From positions 54,005 through 118,004 of the forward strand of contig CAVSBZ010000003.1 of the NCBI GenBank assembly GCA_963726315.1: a stretch of DNA of 64,000 nt, read 5' to 3'. Below, piece after piece: positions 35,546 through 42,758 of this stretch. Each line of letters begins with the position of its first letter. Positions within the stretch are counted from its first letter, which is position 1. This stretch comes from FEB-25 sp963726315. Its GTDB lineage: Bacteria > Chloroflexota > Anaerolineae > Anaerolineales > UBA4823. Under the pieces are notes generated by a model. That model saw nothing but the letters and a program-made list of their open reading frames with translations, had not been told where the DNA came from and did no database searches. Position numbers and translations under genes: made by a program.

Positions 35546-36752
35546 TAGATTTCCTTTCGATGATATGTTCCATTTCCTCAATCAGTTTTTCTTCTTTGCC
35601 AATAGCTACCGTGGTTGCCGCCGTCAAGCTGTGGCATGCATCAGAAAATCCACCTAGTTTGTCGGTCGCTTCGGGGAGCATAATGTTGAGTCCTATAGCT
35701 CTGGCCGCCCTGATTTCTCCTTCCATGTATGGAGAGACTCTCATGGAGACCTTCACATCATTAAACTTAATTGCTCCAAACCCAGGGATTTCATCGGGGA
35801 TAATTTGAAATCCTGCAATATATTTCCGGGGATCAATCAGGTTGGTATCCTTGATCGCATCACAAAATGCACCGATCATTTTTACCCCCATCGGGAAAAA
35901 GCGCTTTTCGACATTAAACCACTGGATGTGAGCTGATTGTTTCATATCGCCAGATCGAAGTCTTGAAATCTCATCAGTAAAAATTTTCGTACGGATCGTT
36001 TTTAATTCTTCTACCATCCGATCTGCCTGGGGTGAAAATCCCTCGAGGCATACCCTGACCCCCATGTCTGGTCCATTCTGATAATAGCCCACCCCTCCCA
36101 ATAGATCGAGATAATCACCCACTTCAATACAGGATATTTTGCCTTTGGAGCTGATTAATAGATACTCCTCCCCATGAGCCTGTTTTCTGATCTCGAGCTG
36201 CCCTTGCTGAACGGCTTCTAAAGCTACATCGCGGTTCTGACTCACCAGCTTGCCATCCACAAAAAAACCATCACCCACCGCTCCAATCGCTGCGATATGA
36301 GCCATATCACGGTTGAGTGCATTCATCGCCAGTGCGAAGAGATAGCACGTTGTCGACCCTGAAATATCTCGGTCCCCCTTCAATCCAAACAAATCTGGGT
36401 CAAGATTAAGCACACGTTCATCGGTAGAGGCTTCAGCCACATGGTGGTCAAGGATCAGGGTTAAATTTCTGCCCTTGTTCAACTCGGAAAGCAGGGGTGC
36501 GATCCTTCCGGCAAAATCAGCAAAAATAAGGATTTGGCCCTCCTGCTCGTAAACCTTTCTCAGTACAGCGGGATAAGGTTTTTCCAAACAGAAACGATGG
36601 ACCTTAAATCCTTGCCTTTCGAATGCGCGGTTGAGGATGGCACCCGAAGTAAGCCCATCCGAATCGTTATGGTGAAAGATCTGGACAGTCTTTTCAGGCC
36701 AATGCATGATTTCTTGTACGGCTCGTTCCATCGCATCAGTTAGGGTAGTCAA
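35538..36752 (-). CDS. DHH-family phosphoesterase (RecJ-like)
   Basis: A 404-residue protein. The DHH domain has HHNDSDGLTSGAIL (motif I), ILIFADFAG (motif II) and the name-giving LILDHHVAE (motif III), with GSTTCYLFA as motif IV. The C-terminal half includes a DHHA1-like region with GGFSDACH near residue 374. It resembles archaeal RecJ-like nucleases and nano-RNase-like proteins more than full bacterial RecJ, which is longer. It is translationally coupled to the mevalonate-kinase-like gene, an unexpected pairing. Confidence 0.85.
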   Translation of the reverse strand: MTTLTDAMERAVQEIMHWPEKTVQIFHHNDSDGLTSGAILNRAFERQGFKVHRFCLEKPYPAVLRKVYEQEGQILIFADFAGRIAPLLSELNKGRNLTLILDHHVAEASTDERVLNLDPDLFGLKGDRDISGSTTCYLFALAMNALNRDMAHIAAIGAVGDGFFVDGKLVSQNRDVALEAVQQGQLEIRKQAHGEEYLLISSKGKISCIEVGDYLDLLGGVGYYQNGPDMGVRVCLEGFSPQADRMVEELKTIRTKIFTDEISRLRSGDMKQSAHIQWFNVEKRFFPMGVKMIGAFCDAIKDTNLIDPRKYIAGFQIIPDEIPGFGAIKFNDVKVSMRVSPYMEGEIRAARAIGLNIMLPEATDKLGGFSDACHSLTAATTVAIGKEEKLIEEMEHIIERKSNG

Positions 36753-37165
36753 TATTAATCTCCTTTACCTCATTTTTAGCCCCCAAATCATAACACAACA
36801 GAAATATATTTCAAGACGACTAAAATAAGCTAGCTTATCCGCGAAAATCCAGCGCATATTATGAAATAGGCATGGATCGGTGTGGGTGAGTCGTGGGAAG
36901 CAATTTTATAAGCTAAACTGTGCCTGGATAACGGTCAAAGCTCGGAAATAAAAAGATCAACTCAGCTGTTATAGGCCAATCGCATTTGTGCCTCCACAAT
37001 AAGTTACTGGAATGTTTTCACCATCTTCTCCATCGGGATTAATTAAGGAAGTGGTACAATCCTGGCTGTTAAGTTAGTCCTTTTTGTCGATTTGTTTCTT
37101 CTCTTGTTCGTCGTCACTCAAAGCGCAATCGTAATAAGTATGATCATTCTTAGAAAAGGGTCTAT
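36753..37165. other. divergent intergenic region (413 bases)
   Basis: This holds the promoter of the DHH operon (36787-36814), a 14-bp perfect palindrome ATAAGCTAGCTTAT (36825-36838) just upstream of it, and otherwise nothing certain. A TACAAT at about 37058 may belong to a promoter for the phosphatase gene on the plus strand, but no fitting -35 box is seen. Confidence 0.55.
36787..36814 (-). promoter_or_regulatory. promoter of the DHH/mevalonate-kinase-like operon
   Basis: On the minus strand TTGAAA (36814-36809) and TATGAT (36792-36787) are separated by 16 bases, about 34 bases before the DHH start. A 14-bp palindrome at 36825-36838, ten bases upstream of the -35 box, could be an operator. 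Confidence 0.6.
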
Positions 37166-37972
37166 ATGATCGATGGCATTGAGAAATTGAGCACGGTTCG
37201 TGGCTTCCTGCTGGATATGGATGGCACTTTCTACCTGGGTGATCACTTACTCGAGGGTGCATTGCGATTTATTGATCTCTTGCATGCTCAAAAGAAAGAG
37301 TTCCTCTTCCTGACGAATAATTCTTCCAAGCATCGTCGCCAATATGCGGAAAAGATCAATCGGCTCGGACTTCCGATTAGCGAAGAAGCGGTGTTGACCT
37401 CTGGAGAGGCGACAGCATTATATTTGAGGGAACAGCATCCTGGGGCTAATCTCTTTTTGGTCGGTACCCCATCCCTTGAGGCAGAATTCCGTCAATACGG
37501 TTTTCAACTTGTTCAGCAGGACCCACAATTCCTGGTGCTCGGATTCGACACAACCCTGACCTATCAAAAGCTGTGGGCGTTATGTGATTTTGTGAGGGCA
37601 GGTATTCCTTACATCGCCACGCATCCAGATTTCAACTGTCCCACGGAAAAGGGTTTTATGCCAGATGTCGGCGCGATGATCGCCTTCGTCGAAGCTGCCA
37701 CAGGCCGGCAGCCCGACTTGGTGGTAGGTAAGCCGAATCGACTGATCGTAGATTCTGCAGCAGTCAAGATGGGCTTGCAGGTAGGCCAGTTGGCTATGAT
37801 AGGCGACCGGTTATATACGGATATCGCCCTCGGTCAGACGAGTGGGATTGTCACCGTTTTGGTCTTGAGCGGCGAAACGAAATTCGAAGACCTGAAAGAC
37901 TCGCCTTTTCAACCGGATTACACATTCGAGAACCTGGCCGGAGTGGCTGATTGGCTGGAACAGAACTGTTAG
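37166..37972 (+). CDS. HAD-IIA family phosphatase (NagD-like)
   Basis: A 268-residue subfamily II HAD hydrolase. Motif I is LLDMDGTFYLG (Asp17 nucleophile), motif II is FLTNNSS (about 48-54), a C2-type cap occupies about 80-180, and motif III/IV are KPNRLI and IGDRLYTDIALG (about 213-224). NagD-like enzymes act on nucleoside monophosphates, 4-nitrophenyl phosphate or glycerol phosphate. The start at 37166 follows a weak AAAAGGG. The gene stands alone before the tRNA. Confidence 0.9.
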   Translation: MIDGIEKLSTVRGFLLDMDGTFYLGDHLLEGALRFIDLLHAQKKEFLFLTNNSSKHRRQYAEKINRLGLPISEEAVLTSGEATALYLREQHPGANLFLVGTPSLEAEFRQYGFQLVQQDPQFLVLGFDTTLTYQKLWALCDFVRAGIPYIATHPDFNCPTEKGFMPDVGAMIAFVEAATGRQPDLVVGKPNRLIVDSAAVKMGLQVGQLAMIGDRLYTDIALGQTSGIVTVLVLSGETKFEDLKDSPFQPDYTFENLAGVADWLEQNC

Positions 37973-38041
37973 CCTGATCTACCCGGATGTTACCATTGGA
38001 TCCAATCCTAAAAGGTCTTGCTGCTGCTGATGGGGGTTTGG

Positions 38042-38070
38042 TTGACGGATTACCTGAATGGGATTACAAT
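38042..38070 (+). promoter_or_regulatory. promoter of tRNA-Ala and the leucine T-box transcript
   Basis: TTGACG (38042-38047) and TACAAT (38065-38070) are separated by 17 bases. This places the start of transcription near 38077, nine bases before the tRNA. No terminator lies between the tRNA and the T-box leader, so both probably share this promoter. Confidence 0.7.
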
Positions 38071-38085
38071 TCTGGCTACATTTTT

Positions 38086-38158
38086 GGGCCCATAGCGCAG
38101 TTGGGAGCGCGTCTCAATGGCATTGAGAAGGCCGAGGGTTCGAATCCCTCTGGGTCCA
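38086..38158 (+). tRNA. tRNA-Ala (anticodon GGC)
   Basis: A full cloverleaf of 73 bases. The acceptor stem is GGGCCCA/TGGGTCC with one G-T pair, the D arm GCGC/GCGC with AGTTGGGA loop, the anticodon stem TCTCA/TGAGA with loop ATGGCAT, and the T arm GAGGG/CCCTC with loop TTCGAAT. The discriminator is A. CCA is not encoded. Confidence 0.95.
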
Positions 38159-38174
38159 CTAAAAAGTCATGGCA

Positions 38175-38455
38175 GGAGTAATAAGCCATCCTTCAGCGAG
38201 CCGGGAGAGCGAGGTGTGAGCCCGGCATGGTGCCCAAGGAGCACAATCAATAGGGTTGAACTCGCCTGCCGTCCTGAGTGATCAGGACAGACTTCAACAG
38301 TGAAAACCGTTCATGTGGAATGTAGCTGTTGGCAGGTTTCGCCTGTTATTGCGAATCTGAGTGGCTGAATAATCCATAAGTTGATGGATTATGCTGCAAC
38401 CAGGGTGGTACCGCGGAGATAACCTTCGTCCCTGAATGGACGAAGGTTTTTGTTC
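38175..38455 (+). promoter_or_regulatory. T-box leader with leucine specifier
   Basis: The T-box core AGGGTGGTACCGCG is at 38402-38415. Upstream lies the stem I apical part (GCCGGG at 38199-38204 pairing with CCCGGC at 38221-38226, enclosing GGTGTGAG). The specifier region GAACTCGCC has CTC at 38261-38263, which reads leucine. A terminator stem (38421-38431 with 38438-38448) followed by Ts completes the element. Uncharged tRNA-Leu would favour read-through. The next plus-strand genes are a methyltransferase (39193) and leuS (40060), but a minus-strand HD-GYP gene lies between. Confidence 0.9.
38421..38454 (+). terminator. T-box terminator stem
   Basis: An 11-bp stem (38421-38431 with 38438-38448) is followed by TTTTTGTT. 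In the antitermination state its 5' side would pair with the T-box core region instead. Confidence 0.85.
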
Positions 38456-38484
38456 TTTAACAAGCGTTATGATAGATATGTGGA

Positions 38485-39072
38485 TCAGAAAACGGCATCT
38501 GTATTGACGACGTTCAAAAATACATCCACGACTTCCGGATCGAATTGCGTACCTCTGACCCTTTGCAGCTCAGCGACGGCTTCCTCGTGGGTATACGCCG
38601 GTCGATAGTAGCGCTCTTCGACCATCGCCTGATAAGCGTCAGCGATACCAAGGATACGGGCACCGAGAGGAATATTCTTACCGCTTAGACCTTTGGGGTA
38701 ACCTGTTCCATCAAATTTTTCCTGATGGGCTGAAATGGTTGGGGCGAGCGATGGATAGGCATCGATCGAGCTAACGATATTCGAGCCGATCGTGGGATGC
38801 ATTTTGATGAGCACCCAATCTTGATCGGAGAGGATTGACTTCTTCCGTAAAACGCGATCGGAAATGCCGATTTTACCGATATCGTGAAGGATGGATGCCC
38901 AATACACATTTTCAATTTCGTCATCGCTCATTTTGAGCTCACGCGCTGTGGTGCTTGCCCATTTAGCCACCTTTGCGCTGTGTTCACCGCTTCTTGAGAC
39001 ACGACGATCGACGAATTTGGCGATGCTGATCAATAATTGAAGCCAAAGTGCCTGTTTTTGCGAGTTGGTCAT
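38485..39072 (-). CDS. HD-GYP domain protein
   Basis: A 195-residue stand-alone HD-GYP domain. The metal-binding HD is in LHDIGKIG (His63-Asp64). Further family markers are MHPTIG (His92), SAHQEKFDGTGYPKGL with HD-GYP's GYP at 124-126, and RILGIADAYQAM near 139-150. All residues known for cyclic-di-GMP hydrolysis appear present, and no sensor domain is attached. ATG 39072 with GAGAAGAG is chosen; the longer frame to 39201 would add an unlikely basic and aromatic extension. The gene lies opposite to the T-box transcript, so read-through from 38455 would be antisense to it. Confidence 0.88.
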   Translation of the reverse strand: MTNSQKQALWLQLLISIAKFVDRRVSRSGEHSAKVAKWASTTARELKMSDDEIENVYWASILHDIGKIGISDRVLRKKSILSDQDWVLIKMHPTIGSNIVSSIDAYPSLAPTISAHQEKFDGTGYPKGLSGKNIPLGARILGIADAYQAMVEERYYRPAYTHEEAVAELQRVRGTQFDPEVVDVFLNVVNTDAVF

Positions 39073-39130
39073 ATTGTCTCTTCTCTGGATGAGTTGGTTT
39101 CTGGTTTCACTGATGCAAAATCTGTACCAG

Positions 39131-39159
39131 CTTATAAAACAAAAATGAGGAGTTATCAA
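39131..39159 (-). promoter_or_regulatory. promoter of the HD-GYP gene
   Basis: On the minus strand TTGATA (39159-39154) and TATAAG (39136-39131) are separated by 17 bases, about 58 bases before the ATG. Confidence 0.55.
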
Positions 39160-39192
39160 GGATTTAGCGAGTAATTTGAAGGAGCATGAAAA

Positions 39193-40059
39193 ATGAAACA
39201 AATAATCCAGGCTGACCCCGAAATTATTCGGACCGAACAGACTGAGGCGCGAAAAATAATCGCTTCGCCCATAGAGTTTGATTTTAAAGCTGTGTTCGAC
39301 GTGGATGATTATATGTATTTTTACAGCGAGCAGCTAACTGACGAGCGTACTGAAATTGAAGTAAGTACGCTGGTCAGCTTGCTTGAGTTGGACGCTCCAA
39401 AAACCATCCTCGACCTGGCTTGCGGGTATGGCAGGCATACCAACCGCCTGGCAGCCCTGGGTCACACGATGACGGGCATCGATTTGATGCCGGGCTTCCT
39501 GGAGATTGCCTGGTTGAACGCATTCCAGCAAAAGGTTGATGTAAACTATCAGCAGGGTGATATGCGATCAATCAGTTTTGAGGATGAATATGACTTCGTC
39601 CTGTTGCTCTTCACTGCGTTTGGTTATTTTAGTGATGAGGAGAACCTCAAGGTGTTGGTCAATGCGAAGCGAGCTTTGAAACCAGGCGGTAAATTGATCT
39701 TTGATACGCTTAACCGGGATACATTCTTACGCGAGATGCGCCCATATCTCGTGGTTGAGAAGCAAGGAAACCTGATGATCGATCGCATTTCTTTCGATAG
39801 CGCACAGGGGAGGTTATATAATAAACGGATTGTAATCCGGGATGGAATCCGAAAGGATAAACCGTATTTTACCCGGTTATATAATCCGAGTGAAATCAGC
39901 GCATTGGTCACGCAGGCTGGGTTCGAGATGTCACAAATTTATGGAGGCTGGGAGGCGAGCGAATTAACCGCAGCATCACGTAGAATGGTGATAATCGCCC
40001 AAAAGCCAGAACGAGCTAATAATTTGACAATTAATACTATTGATAAAACGGAGATCCGA
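39193..40059 (+). CDS. SAM-dependent methyltransferase, open into leuS
   Basis: About 280 residues of a class I methyltransferase. The SAM motif ILDLACGYGRHTNRLAALG is at about residues 71-89, the acidic ribose contact is GIDLMPGF, motif II is YDFVLLLFTAFGYF and motif III is LKPGGKLIFDTLNRDTF. The family signature ends near RRMVIIAQKPE (about residue 270). There is no stop codon after it: the frame continues through a short linker into the leucyl-tRNA synthetase. The leuS start has its own ribosome site, so I end this gene there. A one-base change near 40015-40030 would expose a stop (TGA at about 40025) in the next frame. AAGGAG precedes ATG 39193. Confidence 0.8.
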
Positions 40060-42510
40060 ATGTCTGAATTACCAGTTTATAACCCAACAAAAATTGAACC
40101 CAAATGGCAGAAAAAATGGGAAAATGACGGTCTTTACCATGCGGTGATTGATCATTCCATTCCAAAGTACTATGCCTTGACTATGCTACCGTATACTTCG
40201 GGAGACCTACACATTGGGCATTGGTACGCCATGACCCCTCCTGATGCCAGGGCACGTTTTAAACGCATGCAGGGATTCAACGTAGTGTTCCCAATCGGGT
40301 TTGATGCCTTTGGATTGCCTGCTGAAAATGCGGCGATAAGTAAAAGTATCCACCCAAAAATCTGGACCTACGCCAATATTGACCATATGCGCAAGCAGCT
40401 GAAAAGCATGGGTGCGATGTGGGATTGGCAGCGGGAAATGGTATCGTGTGACCCTGAGTATTACCGCTGGACACAATGGTTTTTTATTCAGCTGTATAAA
40501 CAGGGGTTAGCTTACCGAAAATATTCACCTGTTGATTGGTGTCCGAAGGACCAGACCACATTGGCGCGCGAGCAGGTAATTGGCGATGACCGCCGTTGTG
40601 ATCGATGCGGTACACCAGTAATTAAAAAAGATCTGGATCAATGGTTTTTCAAGATCACCGATTACGCCGACGAATTATTGGATTATTCCACCATCGATTG
40701 GCCGGACCGCGTTCGAACTCTTCAGACGAACTGGATTGGCCGATCAGAAGGCGCATCGGTTACCTTCCATACAGAGCAGGGTGACCCAATCGAAGTCTTT
40801 ACCACCCGACCGGATACCCTGTGGGGCGTTACTTTCATGGTCCTGGCACCGGAGCATCCTTTGGTCAAGAAAATAACTGCTCCAGGCATGAGCTGGGGTA
40901 TCGAATCGTACATCCAGCAGGCTGGTCGGCAATCAGATAGAGACCGTGAAGCCACTGACAAAGAAAAAACCGGTGTATTTACAGGCGGATATGCGATCAA
41001 TCCAATAAACAATGAGAAGATCCCAATCTGGATTGCAGACTACGTGCTGATGACGTATGGCACGGGTGCCATTATGGCGGTGCCTGCCCACGACCAGCGA
41101 GATTTTGAGTTTGCGCGTAAGTACGGTCTGGAAGTGCGTATAGTCATCCAACCTCCGGATTCTGAGCCACTGGATGGCGCCACGATGGAAGCATCTGTCC
41201 CTGCGAGTGGTGTAATGGTTAATTCAGGCTCACTGACCGGGACACCTGCTGATAAGGCATTTAATACTGCTATTGCCTATATCAAGGAAAGAGGAATTGG
41301 TGAAGCGACGGTGAATTATAAGCTACGTGACTGGTTGATATCGCGCCAGCGTTATTGGGGAGCACCTATCCCGATGGTCTTTTGTGAAGATTGCGGTTGG
41401 AATCCTGTTCCTGACGATCAGCTGCCAGTGTTGCTACCCGATGATGTCGAATGGCAACCCACCGGTGTAAATCCATTAACCATCCATCCTACCTGGAAGA
41501 ATACCACGTGTCCAGTCTGTAACAAGCCTGCAATCCGTGAGACAGACACGATGGATACATTCATGTGCTCCTCCTGGTACCACTTGCGTTATACAAGTCC
41601 ACATAACAAACAGGCACCATTTGATCGTGCTGATTATGATTATTGGATGCCTGTGGATACCTATACCGGTGGAATTGAGCATGCTACGATGCACTTGATG
41701 TACACCCGTTTCTTCCATAAGGCGCTGAGGGATATGGGTATTACGAAAGGACCCGAACCCATGATGCAGCTGCGCAACCAGGGAATTGTCCTCGGTGAGG
41801 ACAACGATAAAATGTCAAAAAGCAAAGGTAACGTCATTGCGCCCGATGAGCTGGTAGCTCGTTATGGAGCAGATACAGTCAGGGCGTATCTGATGTTCTT
41901 CGCCCGATGGGATATGGGTGCACCCTGGAGTAGCAGTGGAATGGAGGGTGTTTTCCGCTGGCTACGACGGGCATGGACGTTGTTCACCGACCCGGTGGAA
42001 AAAGGAAACCCTGAACCCGAGGTGCTGCGTCAATTAAGGCGTAAGCTGCACCAAACATTGAAGCAAGTAACACATGATTTTGAGGTGTTTGAGTTCAACA
42101 CGATCGTCTCCGGCTTGATGGAGCTGCTCAACGATATGTACAAGGCGCGCGAGAAAGGCGCTGTCGGATCTGCCGAATGGGATGAAGCAGTGAATATTTA
42201 TATCCGCATGATGGCTCCAGTAACCCCTCATATCGCAGAAGAGTTATGGGAGTTCTTAGGCAAACCGTACTCCATCCACCAGCAATCCTGGCCGGAAGCT
42301 GACCTGGCGGCTGCAGCAGAAGAGATGGTCACCTTGATCGTCCAGGTGGATGGTAAGCTGCGTGACCGTATCATGGTACCGGTTGGAATCAGTGAAGATG
42401 ATGCCAAACGGGCTGCACTGGAAAGTGAGGTCATCACGAAATTCCTCGAAGGTTCAACTCCCCGGAAAGTAATCGTGGTCCCGGGAAGATTGGTAAATAT
42501 AGTAAGGTAA
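40060..42510 (+). CDS. leuS: leucyl-tRNA synthetase
   Basis: An 816-residue class Ia synthetase that charges tRNA-Leu. HIGH is in DLHIGHW (residues 51-54). Zinc-type pairs CDRCG, CEDCG and CPVCN are visible, the CP1 editing domain has TTRPDTLWGVTFM, and KMSKS is intact (584-588). The anticodon-binding and C-terminal parts follow (PVTPHIAEELWEFLG). GGAG lies six bases before ATG 40060. The T-box with a leucine specifier at 38175-38455 is its expected regulator, although separated by 1.6 kb. The frame is continuous with the preceding methyltransferase gene, so a 1105-residue fusion is formally possible. Confidence 0.95.
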   Translation: MSELPVYNPTKIEPKWQKKWENDGLYHAVIDHSIPKYYALTMLPYTSGDLHIGHWYAMTPPDARARFKRMQGFNVVFPIGFDAFGLPAENAAISKSIHPKIWTYANIDHMRKQLKSMGAMWDWQREMVSCDPEYYRWTQWFFIQLYKQGLAYRKYSPVDWCPKDQTTLAREQVIGDDRRCDRCGTPVIKKDLDQWFFKITDYADELLDYSTIDWPDRVRTLQTNWIGRSEGASVTFHTEQGDPIEVFTTRPDTLWGVTFMVLAPEHPLVKKITAPGMSWGIESYIQQAGRQSDRDREATDKEKTGVFTGGYAINPINNEKIPIWIADYVLMTYGTGAIMAVPAHDQRDFEFARKYGLEVRIVIQPPDSEPLDGATMEASVPASGVMVNSGSLTGTPADKAFNTAIAYIKERGIGEATVNYKLRDWLISRQRYWGAPIPMVFCEDCGWNPVPDDQLPVLLPDDVEWQPTGVNPLTIHPTWKNTTCPVCNKPAIRETDTMDTFMCSSWYHLRYTSPHNKQAPFDRADYDYWMPVDTYTGGIEHATMHLMYTRFFHKALRDMGITKGPEPMMQLRNQGIVLGEDNDKMSKSKGNVIAPDELVARYGADTVRAYLMFFARWDMGAPWSSSGMEGVFRWLRRAWTLFTDPVEKGNPEPEVLRQLRRKLHQTLKQVTHDFEVFEFNTIVSGLMELLNDMYKAREKGAVGSAEWDEAVNIYIRMMAPVTPHIAEELWEFLGKPYSIHQQSWPEADLAAAAEEMVTLIVQVDGKLRDRIMVPVGISEDDAKRAALESEVITKFLEGSTPRKVIVVPGRLVNIVR

Positions 42511-42532
42511 GTTGTAGGTGCTGCCTATAAAC

Positions 42533-42611
42533 CAGGAGCGCGACCTGTCCGGTCTGATTTTTGACCGGAGGGTGGGATATTCAAACACAGAAATCCTCCC
42601 ATGCGCTCCTG
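42533..42611 (+). ncRNA. candidate structured RNA with a three-way junction
   Basis: Three helices fit together: P1 of 9 bp (42533-42541 with 42603-42611), P2 of 7 bp (42548-42554 with 42563-42569) and P3 of 8 bp with one bulged T (42570-42578 with 42593-42600). P2 and P3 are directly adjacent. The element starts 23 bases after leuS and ends about 147 bases before the transglutaminase gene, with no T tract. It matches no riboswitch I recognise. Confidence 0.4.
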
Positions 42612-42758
42612 ACGTATATATTAGCAAACAAGAACAATGCGATTCTGTCGGTGATTTGTTATATAACCCCAACGTGATGATCAAATTAGTGAACCATAAT
42701 CTTTCATTAAGGGTAGTTTGATAGAATAAAGGTAGATGGCTTCAAAAGCGATCGATTT

